DNA of 47,426 nt from positions 1 through 47,426 of the forward strand of contig NZ_JADEXR010000036.1 of NCBI RefSeq assembly GCF_015206995.1. The letters run 5' to 3'. Source of the DNA: an aff. Roholtiella sp. LEGE 12411. Lineage in GTDB: Bacteria > Cyanobacteriota > Cyanobacteriia > Cyanobacteriales > Nostocaceae. This document shows positions 15,623 to 23,218 of the stretch, in pieces (positions within the stretch are counted from its first letter, which is position 1; every line of letters begins with the position of its first letter). A program made the translations under genes and the position numbers. Under the pieces are notes generated by a model, which saw nothing but the letters and a program-made list of their open reading frames with translations, ran no database searches and was not told the origin of the DNA.

Positions 15623-16124
15623 TTATCAGTGATACTTCTGTTATTACTAATTTGATTAGTATTGAACATATTTGTTTGCTAAAAAAACTTTATAAAAGGG
15701 TGATTATTCCTCAAGCAGTTTATCGAGAGTTATTAAAGTTTCATCCTACAATATTAAGTCAATTACTAGCAGAAATGTCTCCTTTGTTGGAGGTTAAAAC
15801 TGTGATTGATAAAATAGAGTGGCTCAGTTGAAACAACAAGCTAAATTAGATAATGGAGAGTCAGAGGCTATTATTTTAGCATTGGAATCAAAGACTGATT
15901 TATTATTAATTGATGAGCGTCGTGGAAGGGCTGAGGTACAACGTTTAGGAATTAGAATTACGGGATTATTAGGGGTTTTATTGGAAGGGAAGACAAGGGG
16001 CTTTGTTGTTGCTGTTAAACCTTTGATGGATAAGCTGATTGAAGACTCTACTTTTTGGATTTCTCCTCCTTTATATGACAGGATTTTAATTTTAGCAGGA
16101 GAAATAAAGGGGAATAATGGGTAA
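15619..16124 (+). pseudogene. DUF3368 PIN-like toxin, frameshifted
   Basis: The family is a PIN-fold putative ribonuclease paired with UPF0175. The first frame (GTG at 15619 to TGA at 15831) has IISDTSVITNLISIEHICLL, with the catalytic Asp in SDTS. The second frame (about 15819-16124) continues with LDNGESEAIILALE and LLLIDERRGRAEVQRLGIRI and the family's GLLGVLLEGK. Together they make one complete DUF3368 protein of about 168 residues. The two frames meet at TGGCTCAGTTGAAACAA, where one missing base explains the break. It is probably an inactivating frameshift; a sequencing error or programmed slippage are alternatives. The end overlaps hsdS by 8 bp. Confidence 0.8.
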
Positions 16125-17472
16125 GTATCAAGGTTATGAAAAATACAATGATTCTGGGGTTGAGTGGTTGGGGAAGATTCCTGAATATTGGAAAGCTGTT
16201 CGACTAAAACATATAACCAATCAAATTATTGATGGCGCACATTTTACTCCAACTTATGTTAATGAAGGAATACCATTTTTAAGAGTTACTGATATTGTTG
16301 GGGCGAAAAATAATTCTATTAACATGAACAATATTAAATTTATTCCCGAAGGGGAACACAATATATTATCTATAAGATGCAAACCAGAGAAAGGAGATTT
16401 ACTTTACTCTAAAAATGGAACAATAGGAGTTCCTAGAATTGTTGACTGGGCTTTTGATTTTAGTATTTTTGTTAGTCTATGTCTAATTAAGGTTAGAAAA
16501 CAAAAACTAAACGTTGAATTTTTACAATATTATTTGTTAGGGAAACTTACAGAAACACAAATTAATATTGGTGCTAAATCGAATACTGTTAGTAATTTAC
16601 ACTTAGACAAAATTAAAGAGTTTTGGACTACTCTTCCGCCACTGGATGAGCAGGAGGCGATCGCCCGCTTTCTCGACTATAAAACCAAACAAATAGACGG
16701 CCTCATTAAAAAGAAAGAAACCCTCATTCAAAAACTCGACGAAAAACGCACCGCTCTCATCAGTCACGCTGTCACCAAAGGACTAGATCCAAACGTCCCG
16801 ATGAAAGATTCTAGTATTGAGTGGTTAGGCGAAATTCCGAAGCATTGGGAAGTTATGCACCTTAAAAGAAAAGCTCAAGTAAGAGGTGGTGTAGCCAAAG
16901 GAAGGAAATTAGATAAGGAAAAAACTTTAGAGCTTCCTTATCTTAGAGTAGCTAATGTTCAAGATGGATACATTGATATATCACATATTTCTTACATTGA
17001 AGTTTTACATAATGAAATAGAACGTTACTCATTGCATGATGGTGATATTTTAATGAATGAGGGTGGAGATAATGACAAGTTAGGGCGTGGTGCTGTTTGG
17101 AAGGCTGAAATTAATCCTTGTTTACACCAAAATCATGTTTTTTCAGTCAGACCAAATGACAAAAGAATGTCTTCATGGATTGCTTTATTAACATCATCGT
17201 CTTATGCGAAATTTTATTTCTTTAGTAGGGCAAAGCAATCAACAAATTTAGCATCAATATCATCAACAAATATAAAACTTTTTCCTGCTATTTTTCCACC
17301 AAAATCAGAAAGACAAGAAATTATAAACCATATATCAAATATTACAGCCCAAATTGACCATCAAAAAACCAATATCAAAGAAGCCATAGAACTATTAAAA
17401 GAATATCGCATCGCCCTCATCACCAACGCCGTCACAGGTAAAATAGATGTGCGCCAAGTCCCCATCCCCTAA
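16117..17472 (+). CDS. hsdS: Type I restriction-modification specificity subunit
   Basis: Determines the split DNA recognition sequence of a type I system. The 451 residues have the usual two-fold arrangement. Target-recognition domain 1 starts with GVEWLGKIPEYWKAVRLKHI (about 14-33). A central helix spacer follows (PPLDEQEAIARFLDYKTKQI, DGLIKKKETLIQKL). TRD2 starts with IEWLGEIPKHWEVMHLKRKA (about 233-252). The distal helix comes last (ERQEIINHISNITAQIDHQK). Both repeats and both spacers are complete, so this subunit looks intact while its methyltransferase partner is deleted. The start overlaps the DUF3368 stop, indicating translational coupling. Confidence 0.92.
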   Translation: MGKYQGYEKYNDSGVEWLGKIPEYWKAVRLKHITNQIIDGAHFTPTYVNEGIPFLRVTDIVGAKNNSINMNNIKFIPEGEHNILSIRCKPEKGDLLYSKNGTIGVPRIVDWAFDFSIFVSLCLIKVRKQKLNVEFLQYYLLGKLTETQINIGAKSNTVSNLHLDKIKEFWTTLPPLDEQEAIARFLDYKTKQIDGLIKKKETLIQKLDEKRTALISHAVTKGLDPNVPMKDSSIEWLGEIPKHWEVMHLKRKAQVRGGVAKGRKLDKEKTLELPYLRVANVQDGYIDISHISYIEVLHNEIERYSLHDGDILMNEGGDNDKLGRGAVWKAEINPCLHQNHVFSVRPNDKRMSSWIALLTSSSYAKFYFFSRAKQSTNLASISSTNIKLFPAIFPPKSERQEIINHISNITAQIDHQKTNIKEAIELLKEYRIALITNAVTGKIDVRQVPIP

Positions 17473-17487
17473 CCCCAGAAACCACGT

Positions 17488-17604
17488 ATGACACAAATTA
17501 CCCTTGCAGAACTCCCCGAAACCGTTCAAAACCTAATTAACCAAGCACAAAAAACAGGTGAACCCCTCACCATCATGCAAAATAGTATTGCGATCGCCAA
17601 ATGA
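17488..17604 (+). pseudogene. Truncated Phd/YefM-like antitoxin (38 codons)
   Basis: ATG at 17488 opens a frame reading MTQITLAELPETVQNLINQA, then QKTGEPLTIMQNSIAIAK and TGA. This matches the N-terminal DNA-binding half of cyanobacterial Phd-type antitoxins, which normally continue for about 35-40 more residues that wrap the toxin. The stop falls at the left edge of the 111-bp direct repeat, and the continuation and any cognate toxin are absent. It looks truncated by the rearrangement that brought in vapBC. Confidence 0.55.
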
Positions 17605-17709
17605 ACTGATAAATTACATTTAGGATAATTATAATGACTACCGAATATCGCGTTAAACTCATTCAACAAGGCAATATTCAAACCTTATCTATTCCCGAAG
17701 AGTTAACAC
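17599..17709 (+). repeat. 111-bp direct repeat, left copy
   Basis: The segment AAATGAACTGATAAATTACA through GAGTTAACAC covers the vapB leader and its first 25 codons. It recurs at 19310-19420 with four mismatches. The two copies bracket vapBC and the rpn gene (1711-bp offset), so recombination between them could delete or amplify that cassette. Confidence 0.9.
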
Positions 17710-17873
17710 TATCAACCTCAGAAGTTATCATCCGACAAGAAGACGGAAAACTTATCATAGAACCCTACAAGAAAAAATCACTCCTCGAAGTATTCGCCAA
17801 CCTTGATGATATTGACGAAGATTTTCCCGACGTTGACGAAGGACTATTACCATTAGATGACATAGAACTTTAA
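17634..17873 (+). CDS. VapB-type antitoxin
   Basis: The product has 79 residues: a beta-rich N-terminus (YRVKLIQQGNIQTLSIPEEL, residues 5-24, then STSEVIIRQEDGKLIIEP) resembling an AbrB/SpoVT swapped-hairpin DNA-binding domain, then an acidic tail (DDIDEDFPDVDEGLLPLDD) suited to neutralising a PIN toxin. It is followed after one base by the VapC-like gene, the usual antitoxin-toxin order. The leader and first 25 codons are duplicated at 19310-19420. Confidence 0.8.
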   Translation: MTTEYRVKLIQQGNIQTLSIPEELTLSTSEVIIRQEDGKLIIEPYKKKSLLEVFANLDDIDEDFPDVDEGLLPLDDIEL

Positions 17874-17874
17874 A

Positions 17875-18285
17875 ATGTATCACTCTTACTTACTCCATAC
17901 CAATATACTATCGGACTTTATTAGGCATCCAAGAGGTAAAATTTTTTCTAAAATTCAAGAAGTTGGAGAAGAAAAAATTTGCACAAGTATCATTGTTGCT
18001 TGTGAACTCCAATTTGGCGCAGAAAAAAAGAACTCACTTAAATTGAAAGAGCGCATTTCTCTCACTTTCGATATGATTACTATATTATCATTAACACCCA
18101 ATGTAGATTATCATTACGCAAAAATTCGTACTTATTTAGAAAGTCAAGGAACGCCCATAAGTAGTAATGATTTATTAATTGCCGCCCATGCACTAAATCT
18201 GAATTTAACTGTAGTTACAAATAATGTTCGTGAATTTTCTCGTATACCAAATTTAAAATTAGAAAACTGGCTCAAACTTGATTAA
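17875..18285 (+). CDS. VapC-type PIN-domain toxin with altered active site
   Basis: PIN-fold ribonuclease family, 136 residues. Conserved features are the second acidic residue in VACELQFGAEKK (Glu44), the third in SSNDLLIAAHAL (Asp99) and the TNNVREFSRI motif (117-124). The first catalytic Asp, normally in LLDTNILS, is His8 here (LLHTNILS, codon CAT in place of GAT). That Asp co-ordinates the catalytic Mg/Mn ion in PIN nucleases, so activity is probably lost or much reduced while the antitoxin-binding fold may persist. It is coupled to the upstream antitoxin and lies 2 bp before the rpn gene. Confidence 0.88.
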   Translation: MYHSYLLHTNILSDFIRHPRGKIFSKIQEVGEEKICTSIIVACELQFGAEKKNSLKLKERISLTFDMITILSLTPNVDYHYAKIRTYLESQGTPISSNDLLIAAHALNLNLTVVTNNVREFSRIPNLKLENWLKLD

Positions 18286-18287
18286 AA

Positions 18288-19247
18288 ATGATAGATCACG
18301 ATAGACTCTTTAAAGAATTAATCCAAACCTTCTTTTGGGAATTTATAGAGCTATTTTTACCAGAAGTATTAGACTATATAACAAAAGACAGCCTCATCTT
18401 TTTACCAGAGGAAATATTTACTGATGTCACATCTGGAGACAAAAGAAAAATAGATTTATTAGCCCAAGTAAAATGGAGAGGAGAAGACAGTTATTTTCTG
18501 ATTCATCTAGAAAATCAGGCATATAATCAAAAAGAATTTGAACGGCGGATGTTTCATTACTTCGCTCGTTTAGATGCTAAATATTTAATGCCAATCTTTC
18601 CTATAGTTATCTTCTCCTACGACGAACCAAAAAGACCTGAAAAAAGCCAATATACCGTTAACTTTCCTAAAAGAAAAATTCTCGAATTTAATTACTTTGC
18701 TATTCAACTAAATAACCTCAACTGGCGCAACTTTTTAAATCAACCAAATCCCCTAGCAGCCGCATTAATGGCAAAAATGGACTTTCAACCAGAAGAAAGA
18801 GTCCGAGTGAAACTAGAATGCTTAAGAATGCTAGTCACCCTAAAATTAAATCCTGCTAAAATAGAATTAATTTCCGGTTTCATTGACATCTATCTCAGAT
18901 TAAACGCCACGGAAGAACAAGAACTTGATACCGAACTAAAACAAGCCAACTTAGTTGAAGAGGAACAAATCATGGAAATTGTCACCAGTTTGATGGAAAA
19001 AGGAATTGAGCAAGGAATTGAGCAAGGAATTGAACAAGGAATTGAGCAAGGAATTGAACAAGGAATTGAACAAGGAGAACAAAAAATTATTAAAAGACAA
19101 CTAAAACGGCGTTTCAATAATATTGATTCTGCCTGGGAAAATCGTGTTAATGGTTTATCTTCAGAACAATTAGAAAACCTAGCGGATGCGATTTTTGATT
19201 TTCAATCTTTAGAAGACTTCATCAAGTGGCTAGACCAACAAAACTGA
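18288..19247 (+). CDS. Rpn-family recombination-promoting nuclease (PD-(D/E)XK, DUF4351-type tail)
   Basis: The product has 319 residues. The N-terminus DHDRLFKELIQTFFWEFIEL is the hallmark of Rpn/YhgA-like nucleases. The catalytic region follows: DVTSGDKRKIDLLAQVKW (Asp in KIDLL) and FLIHLENQAYNQKEFERRMF (Glu and Gln of the ExQ-type site). After the core come six perfect GIEQ tetrapeptides (about 239-262), then a helical tail (IIKRQLKRRFNNIDSAWENR, LENLADAIFDFQSLEDFIKW) resembling DUF4351. Related proteins promote RecA-independent recombination and may act in defence or as mobile genes. It lies inside the direct-repeat-bounded cassette. Confidence 0.85.
   Translation: MIDHDRLFKELIQTFFWEFIELFLPEVLDYITKDSLIFLPEEIFTDVTSGDKRKIDLLAQVKWRGEDSYFLIHLENQAYNQKEFERRMFHYFARLDAKYLMPIFPIVIFSYDEPKRPEKSQYTVNFPKRKILEFNYFAIQLNNLNWRNFLNQPNPLAAALMAKMDFQPEERVRVKLECLRMLVTLKLNPAKIELISGFIDIYLRLNATEEQELDTELKQANLVEEEQIMEIVTSLMEKGIEQGIEQGIEQGIEQGIEQGIEQGEQKIIKRQLKRRFNNIDSAWENRVNGLSSEQLENLADAIFDFQSLEDFIKWLDQQN
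19002..19073 (+). repeat. 12-bp tandem repeat (GGAATTGARCAA x6) inside rpn
   Basis: Six in-frame 12-bp units encode GIEQGIEQ..., followed by a shortened GGAGAACAA unit. Because the period is a multiple of three, slippage changes linker length without a frameshift. Such repeats between the core and tail are a habit of cyanobacterial Rpn proteins. Confidence 0.92.
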
Positions 19248-19309
19248 TCTAGATATTTAATATTGGTCAAGGTGAAATCGATGTCTAATAAGCTTCCATT
19301 CCCTAACTC

Positions 19310-19420
19310 AAATGAACTGATAAATTACATTTAGGATAATTACAATGACTACCGAATATCACGTTAAACTCATTCAACAAGGCAATATTCAAACGTTATC
19401 TATTCCCGAAGAATTAACAC
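19310..19420 (+). repeat. 111-bp direct repeat, right copy
   Basis: Second copy of the vapB leader and 5' coding segment, four mismatches from 17599-17709. It ends at ATTAACAC, where similarity to vapB stops abruptly. This is the right border of the vapBC-rpn cassette, directly upstream of hsdR. Confidence 0.9.
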
Positions 19421-19431
19421 AGATTAATTAA
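19345..19431 (+). pseudogene. Truncated duplicate of vapB (28 codons)
   Basis: The frame reads MTTEYHVKLIQQGNIQTLSI, then PEELTQIN and TAA. The first 25 residues copy the antitoxin at 17634 except for Arg to His at position 6; it then diverges and stops. It has no toxin-binding tail. It is the footprint of the duplication or insertion event that placed vapBC-rpn between hsdS and hsdR. Confidence 0.8.
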
Positions 19432-19466
19432 GTTTTGTATTTAATCATGTTTATACTTAACACGTC

Positions 19467-22400
19467 ATGCACACGGAAGACAAATTTGAGGTCATCATCG
19501 AACGGGAACTCCTGCAACTCAGTGGCTATCACCAAGGGAACGCAGCCCACTACGACTTAGATACAGCCCTTTTCCCCACGGAAATCATCAAATTTATCCA
19601 AACCACCCAACCCCAACAATGGCAACGCCTAGCCAACACCAGCGATGCCCAGAAAATCATTATAGATAGTCTCACCAAAGAACTCAAAAGCCGAGGAATG
19701 CTCGATGTCCTCCGCAATGGCTTCAAATGCTATGGTAAAACCCTGCGAGTCGCCTACTTCCAGCCGAATACAGGTATGAACCCTGAAACTTTGGCACTCT
19801 ACGAGAAAAATCGCCTCACTATCACCCGCCAAGTCAGCATCAAAACTGGACGTATTCCCGATATTCTCCTCAGCATCAACGGTTTACCCATCGCTACTAT
19901 CGAACTCAAAAACCCCCTCACCGGGCAAACATACCAAAACGCCATCCACCAATACAGACACGATAGAGATCCCAAAGATCCGCTATTTGCCTTTAAACAA
20001 CGGTGCTTAGTACATTTCGCCGTAGACACCGAAGAAGTTTGGATGACTACCAAACTCGCTGGAGAAAATACCCATTTCCTACCCTTCAATAAAGGCAATC
20101 ATCATGGTGCAGGCAACCCAGTGGGAGAAAATGAAGAATATCGCACCAGTTACTTTTGGCTAGAAGTATTACAAAAAGATAGCCTTTTGGATATCTTGAC
20201 CCGTTTTCTCCACATCGAAATTAAAGAAAGCAAAATTCCCACCGCCACTGGCGTTAATTACCAGAAAAAAGAAACCCTGATTTTCCCCCGCTACCATCAA
20301 CTTGATGTGATTCGTAAACTCATCGCCCACACCAAACAACACAAAGCCGGACATAATTATCTCATTCAACATTCGGCAGGATCGGGAAAATCAAACTCGA
20401 TCGCCTGGTTAGCCCATCGCCTGGCTAACCTCCACGACAACCAAGACGAAAAAATTTTTCATACCGTTGTCGTCATCACCGATCGCACCGTACTAGATCA
20501 ACAACTGCAAAACACCATCTATCAATTTGACCATAAAGCTGGAGTTGTTCAGAAAATTGACGAAAACACCCAACAACTGGTTACAGCCCTCAGCGACGGT
20601 GTACCGATCATCATTTCTACAATTCAGAAATTCCCCTTCATTACTAAAGCCATCGAGACTTTAGCCAAAAAAGGCAAAGCCATAGACATTATCACCAAAG
20701 ATAAACGCTTTGCCGTCATCGTTGATGAAGCCCACGGCTCCCAAACCGGAGAAACCGCCGCCGAACTCCGCAAAATCCTGAATAAAGATGGTATTGAATC
20801 TGCGATCGCCGCCCAACTCCTGGAAGATGAACTAGAGGAAGATAACCTCAGTGACGAAGCCAAAAAACAACTACTAAAAGAACAACTCACCCGCACCAAA
20901 CAACCAAACCTCAGCTATTTCGCCTTTACCGCCACCCCAAAACACAAAACCCAACTGGTATTCGATGAACCTGGAGAGAACGGCGAAGCCCCCTTTCATC
21001 TATACACCATGCGTCAAGCCATCGAAGAAGGCTACATTAAAGACGTTTTAGCCAATTACACCTGCTACGATCGCTATTACGAACTCGTCCGCACATCTGA
21101 AAATAATCCCGACTTACCCCGTCGCCAAGCAGCCAAGGCGATCGCTCAATTTCTCGAACTTCATCCCCACAACATCGCCCAAAAAGTAGAAATCATCGTC
21201 GAACATTTCCGCAATCATACCCGTCACAAAATTGGGGGTCAAGCCAAAGCAATGATTGTTACCTCTTCCCGTGAACACGCCATTAAATACAAACTCGCCT
21301 TCGATAAATATATTAAAGAAAAAAACTATAGCAATATTAAATCTCTTGTTGCTTTCTCCAGTTCTATTAACCTTGATGAGTTCCCCGAAGAAACATTTAC
21401 TGAAGTCAACATGAATGGCGGGATCAAAACTTCAGAAATTCCTGATAAATTTGCCAGCGATGCCTATCAAGTATTGCTTGTCGCCAACAAATTTCAAACC
21501 GGATTTGATCAACCATTGCTCCATACTATGTTTGTTGATAAACGACTTGATGGAGTTCAAGCCGTTCAGACCCTATCCCGCCTCAACCGTACCACCATAG
21601 GTAAAGAAGATACTTTCGTTTTAGATTTTGTCAATAAACCCGAAGACATCTACCAAGCCTTTAAAACCTACTACGAAGAAACCCCCATTGGAGAAACCGC
21701 AGATCCGCAACAATTAAATGATCTGTCTTACCAGCTTTATAAATGGCAACTTTTTAGCCAAGACGATGTAAACCAGTGGTGTGAAATTTGGTTTCGTCCG
21801 AAAACTTCTCTAACTGGAGGCGAACACAAAAAATTAAATATATTACTAGACCTCGTTATTGAAAATTATAGAGCCTTGCAAGACACAGATAAAGAACTAT
21901 TTAGAAGCCAAATTACCAGCTTTCGCAACCTTTACCTATTCCTTGCCCAGATTATTCCTTATCAAGATTCTGAACTCGAAAAACTTTATGCTTATGGACG
22001 TTTCTTACTAAAGAAATTACCCCGTAGTACCCAAGCTCCAAAAATTGATTTATCTGGGGATATAGAACTAAAATTTTATCGCCTGGAAAAAATTAGTGAA
22101 GGGAAAATTGATTTAACCGCAGGTAAAGCAGAACCATTAAAAGGTGCGATCGCAGTCGGAACACGCCAGTTAGATAAAGAAGTCCCCTTATCCCAGCTGA
22201 TTGACTCCCTTAATGAACGTTTTGGTACTAGCTTCACTCCAGCCGACCAACTCTTTTTCGAGCAAATCACCGAAACTGCGTAGGCGCAGCCCGTCGTAGA
22301 CATCGCTAATGACTCCATCAAACAAGCGGCTCAAGTTAATACGAAAGAAAACTTTGCTCCGGTTCTAGAAAAGCATCTGGAAAACCTATTTATCGAACGC

Positions 22401-22520
22401 ATGGATGGTAATGAAAAAATCTTTATGCAAGTGATGAATAGTGAAGAATTTAAAGCAGTTGTGTTTGAAAAATTACTATCGAGTATTTATGAGAGTATCA
22501 ACAGTAAAGAGTCAGATTAG
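19467..22520 (+). pseudogene. hsdR: hsdR, type I restriction endonuclease with in-frame TAG
   Basis: Restriction/translocase subunit. The nuclease core GRIPDILLSINGLPIATIEL then KNP (Asp at about 131 and ELK at about 147-149) is of the PD-(D/E)XK type. The helicase follows with Walker A HSAGSGKSNSIAWLA (about 301) and DEAH (about 420-423), FAFTATP (motif III) and later SF2 motifs (VANKFQTGFDQPLLHTMFVD, QTLSRLNRT). The frame reaches TAG at 22281 after 938 codons, then continues in the same frame for 78 more to TAG at 22518, giving a full type I HsdR length of about 1016 residues. The first TAG comes from a 21-bp repeat insertion. The truncated form keeps nuclease and motor domains but lacks the C-terminal helical domain that docks on the methyltransferase. 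Confidence 0.88.
22281..22301. repeat. 21-bp small dispersed repeat inserted in a HIP1 site of hsdR
   Basis: The sequence reads ACTGCG, then TAGGCGCAGCCCGTCGTAGA-C, then ATCGCT. Removing the 21 bases restores GCGATCGC and an uninterrupted ETAIANDS reading. The insert plus flanks matches GGCGTAGGCGTAGCCCGTCG in the MITE at 23722-23939 (reverse strand), so it is a dispersed repeat and not random sequence. Confidence 0.88.
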
Positions 22521-22939
22521 CACTTGACACATTGGCAACGATCGCCGATATTTCCTTTAATCTCCCGCAGTGCTAAATTCATCTTGCACTGCTTCCAAGT
22601 TACTGTGAGAGATACGTATATTATTTGAGACTTAGTTGATTTTCTTCTCACGGAGACTAACTTTAATGATGTTTATTTATCCAAATGGCACAGACGAAAT
22701 ATTTGTCATCCCTCCAGATGTGTGCTTTTTTTCATTGTACCAGTTGCCAATTAAGGCTTTCAGGTTGATAGCTGACTGAGATTTCTAACTTAGTTAGTCT
22801 AAGAATTAGCCCTAAGTGTTGACAATTTATAAATAATCGAATAACAAGGTGGCAGCATCATTAAATAAAAAGCGTTAGTGCATTCCTACCTAGAAACTAA
22901 TTAACGCCCTCTACTAAACTTCATACGGATAATATAATC
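22521..22939. other. Intergenic region after hsdR
   Basis: No convincing gene. A 37-codon frame at 22666-22779 (MMFIYPNGTDEIFVIPPDVC...) has a GGAG ribosome-like site 9 bases upstream, but it is short and unrecognised. The rest is AT-rich non-coding sequence up to the small protein at 22940. Confidence 0.5.
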
Positions 22940-23176
22940 ATGCCAGAAAATACGGATAACAAAGCTTCCCAATCAGAAACTCAGGCGATCGCTTACAAAG
23001 AGCGTCTTAATTCTTGGGCGATCGCTCGTTTACTTCCTGACACACAACGGGAGATTGTCGCCCGGTTCCGCAGTCGTTCTGATGCAGATGGTTATATGCA
23101 GCACCTACGCCAAGAAAAACCAAATACTTCTTTCATGGTTGTTTTTGATTGTAAACGCGAAGAAGTTGTAGTTTAA
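22940..23176 (+). CDS. Conserved small hypothetical protein, 78 residues
   Basis: Soluble, with no Cys pairs apart from a single Cys. The pattern WAIARLLPDTQREIVARFRSRSDADGYMQHLRQEKPNTSFMVVFDCKRE is well ordered (helix, then a strand ending FMVVFD) and resembles short conserved proteins I recall from Nostocales; no function known. The N-terminus is polar and carries HIP1-derived codons (QAIAYK, WAIARL). It is followed by a short GC-rich hairpin. A plain ATG start, no operon partners. Confidence 0.7.
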   Translation: MPENTDNKASQSETQAIAYKERLNSWAIARLLPDTQREIVARFRSRSDADGYMQHLRQEKPNTSFMVVFDCKREEVVV

Positions 23177-23186
23177 ATTTCAGGGA

Positions 23187-23211
23187 GAGGCGAGTCATGA
23201 GACATCGCCTC
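23187..23211 (+). terminator. Hairpin after the 78-residue gene
   Basis: GAGGCGA-N11-TCGCCTC makes a 7-bp GC-rich stem 10 bp after the stop codon at 23176. No T-run follows, so terminator activity is inferred from position. Confidence 0.5.
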
Positions 23212-23218
23212 TGCGTAT

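Noticed and set aside
18890-19117. Minus-strand frame with CSIP repeats
   Set aside because: Pure antisense shadow of the GIEQ tandem repeat in the rpn gene.
14119-22520. Novel defence system formed by R-M plus toxin-antitoxin genes
   Set aside because: The components are individually known and several are broken; clustering is better explained as a decaying defence island than as a new system.
22666-22779. 37-codon frame with GGAG upstream
   Set aside because: Too short and unrecognised; could be a remnant but cannot be supported.
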